Shown here one piece after another: positions 34,780-43,191 of a stretch of DNA of 64,000 nt (positions within the stretch are counted from its first letter, which is position 1; each line of letters opens with the position of its first letter). The DNA comes from Sphingomonas ginsenosidimutans. GTDB lineage: Bacteria; Pseudomonadota; Alphaproteobacteria; Sphingomonadales; Sphingomonadaceae. The stretch lies in the NCBI RefSeq assembly GCF_002374835.1, contig NZ_NWVD01000002.1:496001-560000 (forward strand), read 5' to 3'. Under the pieces are notes generated by a model, which was not told where the DNA came from, searched no databases, and was given only the letters and a program-made list of their open reading frames with translations. The translations under genes were made by a program, and so were the position numbers.

Positions 34780-35543
34780 TCACGCCCACCATGACCCGCC
34801 GCCGACTGGTCGGCTCGCTCGGCCTCGCCGGCGGCGGGCTCCTCCTGACCGGATGCGACCGGGTCGCCGCCACGCCGGCCTTCCGCGGCTTCGTCGAGGG
34901 GTCCGAGCGGCTGACGATGGACTTCACGCGACTGGTCTCCGCCCGCGACGCCCTCGCGCGCGAGTTCACCGCTGCCGACCTGTCGCCGGTGTTCCGCGGC
35001 AACGGCGTCACGAACCCGACCGCGACCGACTACCAGGCGATGGTCGCGAACGGCTTCGCCGACTACCGGCTGCGGGTCGACGGGCTGGTGCGCCGGCCGC
35101 TGTCGATGTCGCTCCCGCAGCTGCAGGCCATGCCCAGGCGCAGCCAGATCACGCGGCACGACTGCGTCGAGGGGTGGAGCGCCATCGGCCAGTGGACGGG
35201 CGTGCCGCTCAGGCTCCTGCTGAACCAGGCGGGCCTGCTGCCGCAGGCGCGCTACATCGTCTTCCACTGCGCCGACGACTACGGACCGGGCAAGTACTAC
35301 GAGAGCGTCGACCTCATCGACGCCCACCACCCGCAGACCATCCTCGCCTGGGCGCTGAACGGCCGGGCCCTGCCGGTCACCAACGGCGCGCCGCTGAGGC
35401 TCAGGGTCGAGCGCCAGCTCGGCTACAAGCAGGCGAAATACGTGATGCGGGTCGAGGCAGTGAACAGCCTCGCCCACATCGGCGGCGGCAAGGGCGGCTA
35501 CTGGGAGGATTCCGGCGACTATGCCTGGTATGCGGGCATATAG
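34776..35543 (+). CDS. Periplasmic molybdopterin-dependent oxidoreductase
   Basis: A 255-aa sulfite-oxidase-fold enzyme. The N-terminus has a Tat-like signal (TRRRLVGSLGLAGGGLLLTGC), which may also be lipidated. The molybdenum-binding Cys is in RHDCVEGWSAIGQWTGVPL, followed by KYYESVDL and the late ERQLGYKQAKYVM stretch. It is close to YedY/MsrP and plant-type sulfite oxidase relatives. With the cytochrome b upstream it resembles MsrPQ-like repair or sulfite dehydrogenase modules. The substrate is unproven. Confidence 0.87.
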   Translation: MITPTMTRRRLVGSLGLAGGGLLLTGCDRVAATPAFRGFVEGSERLTMDFTRLVSARDALAREFTAADLSPVFRGNGVTNPTATDYQAMVANGFADYRLRVDGLVRRPLSMSLPQLQAMPRRSQITRHDCVEGWSAIGQWTGVPLRLLLNQAGLLPQARYIVFHCADDYGPGKYYESVDLIDAHHPQTILAWALNGRALPVTNGAPLRLRVERQLGYKQAKYVMRVEAVNSLAHIGGGKGGYWEDSGDYAWYAGI

Positions 35544-36345
35544 GGCCCTCGCCGCCGCGCTGGCCGCGGCGACGCTCGTCGCGGGATGCGGCGACGGCGG
35601 TCGAGCGGGCGCGGGTACCACGACCACGGGCGTCGCGACGACGAACGCCACGACCACCGACGCCACTTCCCCGACCGCGACGACCGCGCCCACGCTCCTG
35701 CGGGCCGCCGACGGCGTCGCGATCTCCGCAGCGCACGGCGAGGCGGCCGATCCCAGGGCGCTGATCCTGCTCTTCCACCAGGCGGGCTCGGGCAGGGGCG
35801 AATACGCCACGGTCGCGCCCCGGCTGAACGCGGCCGGCTACGAGACGCTCGCGATCGACCAGCGATCGGGCGGCGACCTGTTCGGTCGCAACGAGACCGT
35901 GGCGAGGCTGGGCCGCTCCGCCAGCTACGCCGAGGCCGAGCGCGACCTGGAGGCGGCGTTCGCCTGGGCGCGGACCCGCCGGCTGCCGATCGTGCTCTGG
36001 GGCAGCAGCTACTCGGCCGCGCTCGCGTTCCGGGTCGCCGCCCGGCACCCGGGCGAGGTCGCCGCGGTGCTCGCCTTCTCGCCGGGCGAATACCTGGACG
36101 CGCCCGACGTCGTTCGGATCGCGGCGGCGAAGGTGGCCGCGCCGACCTACGTCACGTCCGCCAGCGACCCCGCCGAGGTCGCGGCCGCCCGCGCCATCCT
36201 CGCCGCCTCGCCCGCGCGGACGAAGGTGCAGTCCACGCCCCGCGCCGGCGTCCACGGCAGCTCCACGCTCATCCCCGCCCGGAACCCGACGGGGGCGGAG
36301 GAGAACTGGCGGACGGCGATGGCCTTCCTGGACAAGCTGCCGTGA
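35530..36345 (+). CDS. Alpha/beta-hydrolase lipoprotein with Thr-rich linker
   Basis: A 271-aa lipoprotein (ALAAATLVAGC lipobox). A low-complexity Thr/Ala linker (residues about 30-60) leads into a dienelactone-hydrolase-like fold: LILLFHQAGSGRGEY, IVLWGSSYSAALAF (nucleophile elbow G-S-S-Y-S) and GVHGSS near the C-terminus with the His. ATG 35530 overlaps the end of the previous gene by 14 nt. The substrate is unknown. The elbow lacks the usual final Gly. Confidence 0.8.
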   Translation: MRAYRALAAALAAATLVAGCGDGGRAGAGTTTTGVATTNATTTDATSPTATTAPTLLRAADGVAISAAHGEAADPRALILLFHQAGSGRGEYATVAPRLNAAGYETLAIDQRSGGDLFGRNETVARLGRSASYAEAERDLEAAFAWARTRRLPIVLWGSSYSAALAFRVAARHPGEVAAVLAFSPGEYLDAPDVVRIAAAKVAAPTYVTSASDPAEVAAARAILAASPARTKVQSTPRAGVHGSSTLIPARNPTGAEENWRTAMAFLDKLP

Positions 36346-36824
36346 CCGCCGTCACGATCCGACCGGCGGTGCGCGACGACCTCCCGGGGCTCAGGCGCGT
36401 CATCGACGGCGTCGGCCTGTTCCCGTCGGACATGCTCGACGGCATGGTCGCGCCCTTCCTCGACGGGCGCGCCGGGACGGGCGAGTTCTGGCTGACGGTC
36501 GACGGCGACGCCGGCCCGATCTCCGTCGGCTACTGCGCTCCCGAGCGGATGACCGAGGGCACGTGGAATATGCTGCTGATCGCGGTCGACCCGGTCCGCC
36601 AGGGCGCGGGCGTCGGCGCGGCGATGATGGCCGAGACCGAGCGACTGCTGGCCGAATCCGGGCAACGCATCCTGCTGGTCGAGACGTCGGGCCTGCCGGA
36701 GTTCGAGCGCACGCGCGCCTTCTACCGCGGGCTCGGCTACGACGAGGAGGCGCGCATCCGCGACTTCTACCAGGCGGGCGAGGACAAGGTCGTCTTCCGC
36801 AAGGCGCTCGGCGGCGGCGCGTGA
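36342..36824 (+). CDS. GNAT-family N-acetyltransferase
   Basis: A 160-aa GNAT. Motif A is LLIAVDPVRQGAGVGAAMM (acetyl-CoA pyrophosphate loop Q-G-A-G-V-G). The later FERTRAFYRGLGYDEEARI is the motif B tail. GTG 36342 overlaps the previous stop. The acceptor substrate is unknown. It is in the same transcription unit as the DUF1223-molybdoenzyme genes. Confidence 0.87.
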   Translation: MTAVTIRPAVRDDLPGLRRVIDGVGLFPSDMLDGMVAPFLDGRAGTGEFWLTVDGDAGPISVGYCAPERMTEGTWNMLLIAVDPVRQGAGVGAAMMAETERLLAESGQRILLVETSGLPEFERTRAFYRGLGYDEEARIRDFYQAGEDKVVFRKALGGGA

Positions 36825-36869
36825 CGCGCTGGCCGTCCCGCGCGGGACCGCGCCGCCGCGGCGCCTGAG

Positions 36870-37481
36870 GTGCCGACCTCCTTCACGGCTCTGATCGCGG
36901 CGCACGGCGCCCCGGCCGTTTTCCTCCTCGTCCTGCTGGGCGCGGTCCCCTCCGAGATCGTGCTGCCGATGGCAGGCGCGGTCGCGGGTCCGAGCCCGGG
37001 CGGGCTGGTCGCGGTCACGGCCGCGGGCGTCGCCGCGCACCAGGCGAGCGCCGTGTTCTGGTACTCCGTCGGCCGACGCGTCGGCCACCGGCGCTGCCGG
37101 CGCTGGGTCGCGATGCACGGCCGGCGGTTCGGCGTCGCGCCGTCGACCCTCGACCGCGCGGTCGCCTGGTTCCGCAGGTGCGGCGCCCGCGCCGTCCTGC
37201 TCAGCCGCGCGCTACCCGTCGCCCGCGCGCTGGTATGCCTGCCGGCCGGCGCCGCGCGGCTCGGCTTCCGTCGCTTCTTCGCGGCCGCGCTGCTGGGCTC
37301 CACCGCCTGGTGCTCCCTGCTGGTCGGTATCGGGGTCGCGCTTGCGGCGCGGGCGCCGCGCGCCGTCGCCTGGCTGGACCGTGCCGCGTGGGCTGCGCTC
37401 GCCCTCGCTGCGACGGTGGTGCTGGCTCGCCGGCTCCGCCGTCCGCGTCGTCCTCGCGGTCAGTCCGCCGGCGAGAGGTAG
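36870..37481 (+). CDS. DedA/VTT-family membrane protein
   Basis: A 203-aa membrane protein of the DedA superfamily. It has LLGAVPSEIVLPMAGAVAG (the E-x-x-x-P reentrant motif) and VLLSRALPVARALVCLPAGAARL, the F/L-x-R-x-x-P-x-x-R-x-x-x-x-x-x-A-G element. It is better matched to typical DedA than the gene at 9799. It starts at GTG 36870; no ATG is available. It ends 22 bp inside the convergent hydrolase gene. Confidence 0.83.
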   Translation: MPTSFTALIAAHGAPAVFLLVLLGAVPSEIVLPMAGAVAGPSPGGLVAVTAAGVAAHQASAVFWYSVGRRVGHRRCRRWVAMHGRRFGVAPSTLDRAVAWFRRCGARAVLLSRALPVARALVCLPAGAARLGFRRFFAAALLGSTAWCSLLVGIGVALAARAPRAVAWLDRAAWAALALAATVVLARRLRRPRRPRGQSAGER

Positions 37482-38227
37482 CGCTCGGCCCAGGCGGCGA
37501 TCACGGCGGCGGCGTAGCGCGAGTCCGCCGGACGCGACAGCAGGTGGTCGGCCCCGTCGAGCGCCACGAAGCTCTTGGGATGGCGGGCGGCGTCGAAGAT
37601 CGCGCGGGCGTTGTCGACGCCCACGGTCGCGTCGGTCGGCGCGTGCATGACCAGGATCGCTCGGCCGAGGCGCGCGAGGCGCTCGGGGAGGCGGTGCGCG
37701 CGCGCGTCCTCGACGAACGAGCGCGAGATGGTGAACGTGCGCCCGGCCAGCACCACCTCGGCCGACCCGTCGCGCTCGATCGCCTCCAGGCCGGCCCCGA
37801 ACTGGTGGAGCACGTGGTCGACCTCGGCGGGCGCGCCGATGGTCGCCACCGCCCTGACCTCCGGCACGTGCGCCGCGGCCGCGAGCACCGCCGCGCCGCC
37901 CAGGCTGTGGCCGATCATTAGCTCGGGCACCTGCCCGCGCTCGCGCAGGCACGCCGCGGCCGCGACGAGGTCCTCGACGTTGGAGCTGAAGCCCGCGTTG
38001 CCGAACTCGCCCTCGCTGGCGCCCAGCCCCGTGAAGTCGAAGCGCAGGCAGGCGAAGCCGTGGCCGACCAGCGCGCCGGCGATGCGCGAGGCGGCCAGCA
38101 CGTCCTTGCCGCAAGTGAAGCAGTGCGCGAACAGCGCAGTCGCGCGCGGGCGACCGTCGGGCCGGTCGAGGCGGGCGGCGAGCCGCTGGCCCCGGTCGCC
38201 GAGGAACTCGAACCGTTCGCTCGGCAT
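37460..38227 (-). CDS. Alpha/beta hydrolase (OsmC-associated esterase type)
   Basis: A 255-aa cytoplasmic alpha/beta hydrolase. It shows ATALFAHCFTCGKDVLAASRIA, LRFDFTGLGASEGEFGN, GHSLGGAAVL (nucleophile) and GADHLLS (His). HCFTCxKD is the hallmark of hydrolases often fused to or paired with OsmC proteins, though no OsmC gene is here. Its ATG shares the A of the TGA of the CFA synthase gene upstream, so the two are coupled. Confidence 0.86.
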   Translation of the reverse strand: MPSERFEFLGDRGQRLAARLDRPDGRPRATALFAHCFTCGKDVLAASRIAGALVGHGFACLRFDFTGLGASEGEFGNAGFSSNVEDLVAAAACLRERGQVPELMIGHSLGGAAVLAAAAHVPEVRAVATIGAPAEVDHVLHQFGAGLEAIERDGSAEVVLAGRTFTISRSFVEDARAHRLPERLARLGRAILVMHAPTDATVGVDNARAIFDAARHPKSFVALDGADHLLSRPADSRYAAAVIAAWAERYLSPAD

Positions 38228-39537
38228 CAGCCCGCCTCCGCGCCGGCCTCGAGGACCACGGGAGCGGGCGCGAGCGCCGGCCCGCCGTCGAACGCGCCGG
38301 CCGGCGGCACGTCCACGCGCGCCGACAGGTAGCGGCGCTCGGCCTCGGCCATGTAGTCGCGCGTGATCGGCAGCGCGTCGCGCCGCCTCGCCAGCTGGAT
38401 CTGGTAGTTGACGTGCCCGTCGTTGCGGAACGCGCAGATCGCGCCGGCCAAGTAGAACAGCCACATGCGGTGGAAGCGCTCGTCGTAGAGCCGCACGATC
38501 CGGTCGCGCTCGGCGACCGCGCGGGCGTACCACTCCTCCAGCGTATAGGCGTAGTGCAGCCGGAGCGTCTCGATGTCGGTCGCCCACAGCCAGCTCCGCT
38601 CGATCGCGGGCATCAGCTGCGACAGCGCGGGCGCGTAGCCGCCGGGGAAGATGTACTTCGCAGTCCACGGGTCGGTCGCGCCGGGACCGTCGGCGCGCCC
38701 GATCGTGTGGATCAGCGCGACGCCGTCGGGCGTCAGCAGGTCGGCGACCTTGTCGAAGAAGGCGCGGTAGTGGGGCAGGCCGACGTGCTCCAGCATGCCC
38801 ACCGACACGATCCGATCGAAGCGGCCCTCGACCGCGCGATAGTCCACCAGTTCGAAGCGCACCCGGTCGGCGACGCCGGCCGCCGCCGCGCGGGCACGTG
38901 CGACCGCCAGCTGCTCCTCCGACAGCGTGACGCCCAGCACGTCGACGCCCGCCACCGCGTGGAGGTGGAGCGCCAGCCCGCCCCAGCCGCAGCCGACGTC
39001 CAGCACCCGCTGCCCCGGCGCCAGCGCCAGCTTGGCCGCGATGTGCGCCTTCTTCGCCGCCTGCGCGCGCTCCAGCGAGTCGCCGGGGTCGACGAAGTAG
39101 GCGCAGCTGTACTGCCGGTCCGCGTCGAGGAAGAGGTCGTAGAGGCGGCCGTCTAGGTCGTAGTGGTGCGCCACGTTGCGCTTGGACCGCCGCGCCCAGT
39201 TCCACTGGTCCCAGAGGGCCGCGATCCTGGCGTGCCGCCACAGCGCGCGGCGCGTCGGGTTGTCGCGGTCCCACCGCAGGTTGAAGGTGACCAGGTCGAG
39301 GAGGTCGAGCACGTCGCCCTCCAGGATCTCCAGCCCGCCGTCCATGAAGGCCTCGCCCGCGCCCAGCGCCGGATTGCGCGCCACCGCCCGCTCCGCGCGG
39401 CGGCTGGCGAACCTGACCGCCACGGGGCGCCGGTTAGGCCGCGGCCGGCCGTAGCGGCGGGTGCGCCCGTCGGACCCGTGGACGACCAGCTCGCCGTCGA
39501 CCACGACGCGGCGGAGCAGGGCGTCCAGGCCGATCAA
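38227..39537 (-). CDS. cfa: Cyclopropane-fatty-acyl-phospholipid synthase
   Basis: A 436-aa SAM-dependent enzyme that adds a methylene bridge to unsaturated membrane lipids, raising acid and stress resistance. It carries NVAHHYDLDGRLYDLFLD, QYSCAYF, VLDVGCGWGGLALHL (SAM loop), MLEHVGLPHY and IFPGGYAP, all diagnostic of CFA synthases. No ATG precedes the conserved N-terminus. TTG 39537 with CCGGAG 10 nt upstream is the best start. Confidence 0.9.
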   Translation of the reverse strand: MIGLDALLRRVVVDGELVVHGSDGRTRRYGRPRPNRRPVAVRFASRRAERAVARNPALGAGEAFMDGGLEILEGDVLDLLDLVTFNLRWDRDNPTRRALWRHARIAALWDQWNWARRSKRNVAHHYDLDGRLYDLFLDADRQYSCAYFVDPGDSLERAQAAKKAHIAAKLALAPGQRVLDVGCGWGGLALHLHAVAGVDVLGVTLSEEQLAVARARAAAAGVADRVRFELVDYRAVEGRFDRIVSVGMLEHVGLPHYRAFFDKVADLLTPDGVALIHTIGRADGPGATDPWTAKYIFPGGYAPALSQLMPAIERSWLWATDIETLRLHYAYTLEEWYARAVAERDRIVRLYDERFHRMWLFYLAGAICAFRNDGHVNYQIQLARRRDALPITRDYMAEAERRYLSARVDVPPAGAFDGGPALAPAPVVLEAGAEAG

Positions 39538-39846
39538 GCGAGCGACTCCGGGCCGGGAGCCCGGCGGCGCTCGCCGCGAATGGATCGATCCGCTCCGCGG
39601 CGGCGCATCGGGGAGTGCGTCGAGGCGCTCATGACGCCGGGTTAGGACCGCGTGAAGGCAGGCGGATAGGACGCCATTGCCCTTCCTTCGAGGGGCGAGC
39701 GGACCCTCCCGGCCGGGCGCATGGAAACCATGCCGCCAAACGATTTCCGCGCCGCCGGCGCGAGGCGTAGCCGGAGGACGCCCGGCGGCGATCCGCGCGG
39801 GCGGAGCCGGCGGCCGGATCCGCCGGACGCGCAAGGAGTGACACCG
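39538..39846. other. Divergent control region between cfa and CBS genes
   Basis: About 309 bp without a gene. It contains promoter-like element f for the CBS gene, presumably a promoter for cfa on the other strand, and an AAGGAGTGACACCG ribosome binding site for the CBS gene. Open frames here are antisense extensions without support. Confidence 0.5.
39717..39747 (+). promoter_or_regulatory. Shared promoter-like element, copy f (for CBS protein)
   Basis: It reads GCGCATGGAAACCATGC, then GATTTCCGC, with 16 nt between GGAAA and TTTC. It is a strong match, 99 bp upstream of the CBS gene. Confidence 0.68.
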
Positions 39847-40287
39847 ATGATCGTTATGCAGCTCCTCGACGGGAAGTCCGCCGAGGTCATGTCCATCGCG
39901 CCGGGCGCCACCATCGCCGCGGCCGCCGCGCTGATGGCGGGCGCCGGCGTCGGCGCCCTCGTGGTCGAGGGCATCGACGGTCACCCCGTCGGCCTCATCT
40001 CCGAGCGCGAGGTCACGCTCGCCGTCGCCCGCTGGGGCGGCGAGCTGGGCACCCGCCCGGTGCGCTCGCTGATGGCGGACGGGATGACCACCGTCGCACC
40101 CGAGACGCCGGTCGTCGAGGCGATGCGGCTGATGACGGTGCGGCGCGCGCGCCACCTGCCGGTCGTCGACCGGGGCCGCCTGGTCGGCATCGTCAGCATC
40201 GGCGACGTGCTGAAGTCTCGGCTGGAGGAGAAGACGGCGGAGAACCAGGTGCTGATGGACATCGCGCGCTGGCCGAAGGCCGCCTGA
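39847..40287 (+). CDS. CBS-pair domain protein
   Basis: A 146-aa protein made of two CBS motifs (GVGALVVEGIDGHPVGLISEREV and ARHLPVVDRGRLVGIVSIGDVL). Such stand-alone CBS pairs bind adenine nucleotides and act as energy or stress sensors. MADGMTTVAPETPVVEAMRLM separates the two. ATG 39847 has AAGGAG. It is a single-gene unit under promoter element f, followed by a strong nested hairpin. Confidence 0.9.
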   Translation: MIVMQLLDGKSAEVMSIAPGATIAAAAALMAGAGVGALVVEGIDGHPVGLISEREVTLAVARWGGELGTRPVRSLMADGMTTVAPETPVVEAMRLMTVRRARHLPVVDRGRLVGIVSIGDVLKSRLEEKTAENQVLMDIARWPKAA

Positions 40288-40293
40288 CCGCAT

Positions 40294-40348
40294 CCGACCC
40301 CGCTCGGAAAACGACCCCGCGAGGGGTCACATTCCGAGCAGGGGTCGG
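40294..40348. repeat. Nested inverted repeat after the CBS gene
   Basis: The outer arms CCGACCCCGCTCGGAA (40294-40309) and TTCCGAGCAGGGGTCGG (40332-40348) pair with a single unpaired base. Inside them GACCCC-GCGA-GGGGTC (40313-40328) is a perfect smaller hairpin. There is no T-tract. It starts 6 bp after the CBS stop, so it may end or protect that transcript. Confidence 0.6.
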
Positions 40349-40371
40349 GCGGATCGCCGCCCTGGCGACGG

Positions 40372-40571
40372 CCATCGTCAGACCTCGCCGCCAGGGTCGA
40401 GATCTGCCCCGTCGTCAATAAGCTGGAAGAGGCCTACGCCCAGGCCGTCGCGGCCGGCGCGGTCGCGGTCGGGCCCGTGCAGGTGCAGCCGTGGGGCAGA
40501 AGGTGTCCGACGTGGGCGACCTCGACGGCTTCCTGGTAGAGGTGTGCTCGCAGGAGCCAGCGGTCACCTGA
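40372..40571 (+). pseudogene. VOC-family gene remnant with frameshift
   Basis: Translation gives the C-terminal half of a glyoxalase/bleomycin-resistance (VOC) protein: DLAARVEICPVVNKLEEAYA, then AAGAVAVGPVQVQPWG. After one missing base in a G-run near 40494 it continues in the next frame as GQKVSDVGDLDGFLVEVCS to the stop at 40571. The N-terminal half is absent. It is therefore a decayed, non-functional fragment. Confidence 0.65.
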
Positions 40572-40623
40572 CGGACGGACGCGATGACGGGGACGGCGCG
40601 GCGCCGCCCCCTTACAGGCAGCA

Positions 40624-41247
40624 TCAGCCCCCGATCGCCGCGATCGCGCGGCCGATCGCCGGGCGGGCCTCCATCGCGCCGAACCAGCGTTCGACGTTCG
40701 GCGCCTCGGAGAAGTCCACCTCCGCGAACGCGCGGCGCCATATCCAGCCGAAGGTGGCCATGTCGGCGATCGAGTACTCGTCGCCCGCCAGCCACTCCGC
40801 CTCGGCGAGCCTGCCGTCGAGCACGCGCATGTTGCGCTTCGCCTCGGCGTGGAAGCGGTCGATGGCGGCCGGCACCTTCTCGGGCGCGAGCTTCAGGAAG
40901 TAGCCCGACTGGCCGAACATCGGCCCCAGGCCGGCCGCCTGGAACATCAGCCATTCGAAGCAGCGCACGCGGGCCACCGGGTCGGCGGGGATGAACCGGC
41001 CGAACTTCTCGGCGAGGTAGACCATGATCGCGCCCGACTCGACGACGGTCAGCGGCTCGCCGCCCGGTCCGTCGCGGTCGACGATCACCGGCACCTTGCC
41101 GTTCGGGTTGCGGGCGAGGTGCTCCGGCGTCTTCTGCTCGCCGGCGCGGACGTTGACCTGGTGGAACTCGTAGGGCGCGCCCAGCTCCTCCAGCAGGACG
41201 GGCACCTTGACGCTGTTCGGGGTCGCGAAGGCGTAGAGTTCGATCAT
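40624..41247 (-). CDS. Glutathione S-transferase-like protein
   Basis: A 207-aa GST. The thioredoxin-like N-domain shows ATPNSVKVPVLLEELGAPYEF, ARNPNGKVPVIVD (cis-Pro) and VVESGAIMVYLAEKFG (glutathione-binding ES). The helical C-domain has AEWLAGDEYSIADMATFGW. It conjugates or reduces substrates with glutathione. It resembles the YghU/YfcG branch. AAGGAG precedes ATG 41247. It is the last gene of the minus-strand operon facing LysR 47274. Confidence 0.9.
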   Translation of the reverse strand: MIELYAFATPNSVKVPVLLEELGAPYEFHQVNVRAGEQKTPEHLARNPNGKVPVIVDRDGPGGEPLTVVESGAIMVYLAEKFGRFIPADPVARVRCFEWLMFQAAGLGPMFGQSGYFLKLAPEKVPAAIDRFHAEAKRNMRVLDGRLAEAEWLAGDEYSIADMATFGWIWRRAFAEVDFSEAPNVERWFGAMEARPAIGRAIAAIGG

Positions 41248-42350
41248 CGGACGGCTCCTTCTCGTGCGGACGCGCGCACGCCCTTCGCGCGCGTGTAGGG
41301 TGGCGGATAGGACAGGGTTGCGCCGAGCTCGTCGGCGGCGCGCCAGCCCCAGCGGGGATCGGCGAGGAAGGCGGTGGCGAGCGCGACCAGGTCGGCGCGG
41401 CCCTCGGCCACGATCGCCTCGGCCTGGGCGGGCGAGGCGATGCCGCCGACGGCGCGCGTCGCGATCCCCGCCTCGCGCCTGACCCGCTCGGCGAGGTGGA
41501 CCTGGTAGCCGGGGCTGAACGGGATGCCGGACGGCGGCACGACGAAGCCGCCGGTCGCGTCGACGTAGTCGACCCCCGCAGCCTTCAGCTCGCGCGCCCA
41601 CGCGACCGCGTCGGCGGTGTCGACTCCGCCCTCCTGCCAGTCCGTCGTGGTGAGGCGCACACCCAGCGCGACGCGGTCGCCGAGCAGCGGTCGGACGCGG
41701 GCCGCGATCGCGCGCAGCAGCCGCGAGCGGTTCTCCGGGCTACCGCCCCAGGCGTCGTCGCGACGGTTCGAGATCGGGGAGAGGAACTGGTGCAGCAGGT
41801 AGCCGTGGCCGGCGTGCAGCTCGACCACGTCGAAGCCGATCCGCACCGCGCGCTCGGCGGCCTGCGCGAAGGCGTCGACGATCCGGCCGATGCCGACCTC
41901 GTCCAGCGCCTCGGGCGCGGGCCAGCCCTCCGCGAAGGGCACCGCCGACGGCGCGACCGTCGTCCATGGATCGGCGTCGGCCGCCAGCGGCCTGCCGCCC
42001 TCCCAGGGCCGCGAGATCGAGCCCTTGCGGCCCGAGTGCGCGAGCTGGACGCCGAAGCGCGTCCCCTCCGGCGCGAAGCGGCGGGCGACGGCGAGCGCGC
42101 AGGCGAGCGCCGCCTCGTTGGCGTCCGAGTAGAGGCCTAGGCAGCCGTGCGTGATGCGGCCGCGGCGCTCGACGTGCGTCGCCTCGGTCATCACGAGAGC
42201 GGCCCCGCCCATGCCCAGCGCCGGCAGGTGCTGGAGGTGCCAGTCGGAGGCGGAGCCGTCATCCGCCGAATACTGGCACATGGGCGAGACGACGATCCGG
42301 TTGGACAGCCGCACCGGGCCGAGGTCGAAGGGGGTGAACAGGGCGGGCAT
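41244..42350 (-). CDS. Old-yellow-enzyme family NADH:flavin oxidoreductase (YqjM-like)
   Basis: A 368-aa FMN ene-reductase. It has VVSPMCQYSADDG (the Cys/Tyr pair of thermophilic-like OYEs such as YqjM), LAHSGRKGS, ELHAGHGYLLHQFLSPISN and the C-terminal VGGIASPAQAEAIVAEGRADLVALATAFLADP. It reduces activated C=C bonds of electrophiles. It overlaps the GST gene by 4 nt, which supports a joint detoxification role. Confidence 0.92.
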   Translation of the reverse strand: MPALFTPFDLGPVRLSNRIVVSPMCQYSADDGSASDWHLQHLPALGMGGAALVMTEATHVERRGRITHGCLGLYSDANEAALACALAVARRFAPEGTRFGVQLAHSGRKGSISRPWEGGRPLAADADPWTTVAPSAVPFAEGWPAPEALDEVGIGRIVDAFAQAAERAVRIGFDVVELHAGHGYLLHQFLSPISNRRDDAWGGSPENRSRLLRAIAARVRPLLGDRVALGVRLTTTDWQEGGVDTADAVAWARELKAAGVDYVDATGGFVVPPSGIPFSPGYQVHLAERVRREAGIATRAVGGIASPAQAEAIVAEGRADLVALATAFLADPRWGWRAADELGATLSYPPPYTRAKGVRASAREGAVR

Positions 42351-42384
42351 CGCATGCTCCTTGTGAATCGTCGCCTCTCGGCGG

Positions 42385-43191
42385 TCAGAGGGCCGAGTGG
42401 TCGCGGACGGCGGCTTCGAGCCGCGGCTTCATGTCGAGGAAGCGGGCGTCCACGGCGGCGGGGTCGGTCCGGTTGAGGTCGAGGGTGGCGGCGCGCGCCT
42501 CGCCGCCGCGCACCACCTCGAACGCGTCGGACTCGATGCCGTCGACGATCGAGCCGACCACGTCGGCGACGGGCTGCAGGCCGAAGCCGAGGTCCGCGCC
42601 GGCGTGGTTGCTGCTCATCATCGGCGTGTCGGTCGCGCCCGGGAAGACGGTGAGGACGTGGACGCCCTCGCCCTTCAGCTCGCGCCTGAGCGCCTCGCCG
42701 AAGCGCCACAGCCCGCCCTTGGCGGCGGCATAGCCCGCGTAGAAGGGCACGCCCATCTGCGCGATGCCGGACGCGACGTTGACGGCCAGCCCGTCGCCCG
42801 ACGCGCGCAGCGCCGGCAGCAGGGCGCGGGTGAGCAGGATGGGTGCTAGCAGGTCGACCTCGATCATCGCGCGCAGCTCGTCCTCACCCGTGTCCTCCAG
42901 CCGTCCGGCGCGCACGCCGCCGGCGTTGTTGACGAGGACGTCGACGCCGCCGAGCAGCCGCTCCGCGCCGTCGACGAGAGCAGCGCGCGCGGCGGCGTCG
43001 GTCACGTCGCCGGGCAGGCTGTGCGCCTCGACGCCTTCGCCGCGGAGCCGCTCGACGGCGGACGCGAGCGCGTCGGGCCGGCGGCCGGTGAGGAGGAGTC
43101 GCGCGCCCTTCGCGCCCAGCTGCCGGGCCAGCTCGAAGCCGATCCCGCTGGAGCCGCCGGTGACGACGACGCGCTTGCCCGCGACGATCAC
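42385..43191 (-). CDS. SDR-family oxidoreductase
   Basis: A 268-aa short-chain dehydrogenase. It shows VVVTGGSSGIGFELARQLG (cofactor site), VLVNNAGGV, the catalytic Ser in VNVASG and YAGYAAAKG (YxxxK). The C-terminal tail is longer than in minimal SDRs. GTG 43191 overlaps the stop of the upstream gene (GTGA). It is in the operon with OYE, GST and peroxiredoxins. Confidence 0.9.
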   Translation of the reverse strand: MIVAGKRVVVTGGSSGIGFELARQLGAKGARLLLTGRRPDALASAVERLRGEGVEAHSLPGDVTDAAARAALVDGAERLLGGVDVLVNNAGGVRAGRLEDTGEDELRAMIEVDLLAPILLTRALLPALRASGDGLAVNVASGIAQMGVPFYAGYAAAKGGLWRFGEALRRELKGEGVHVLTVFPGATDTPMMSSNHAGADLGFGLQPVADVVGSIVDGIESDAFEVVRGGEARAATLDLNRTDPAAVDARFLDMKPRLEAAVRDHSAL

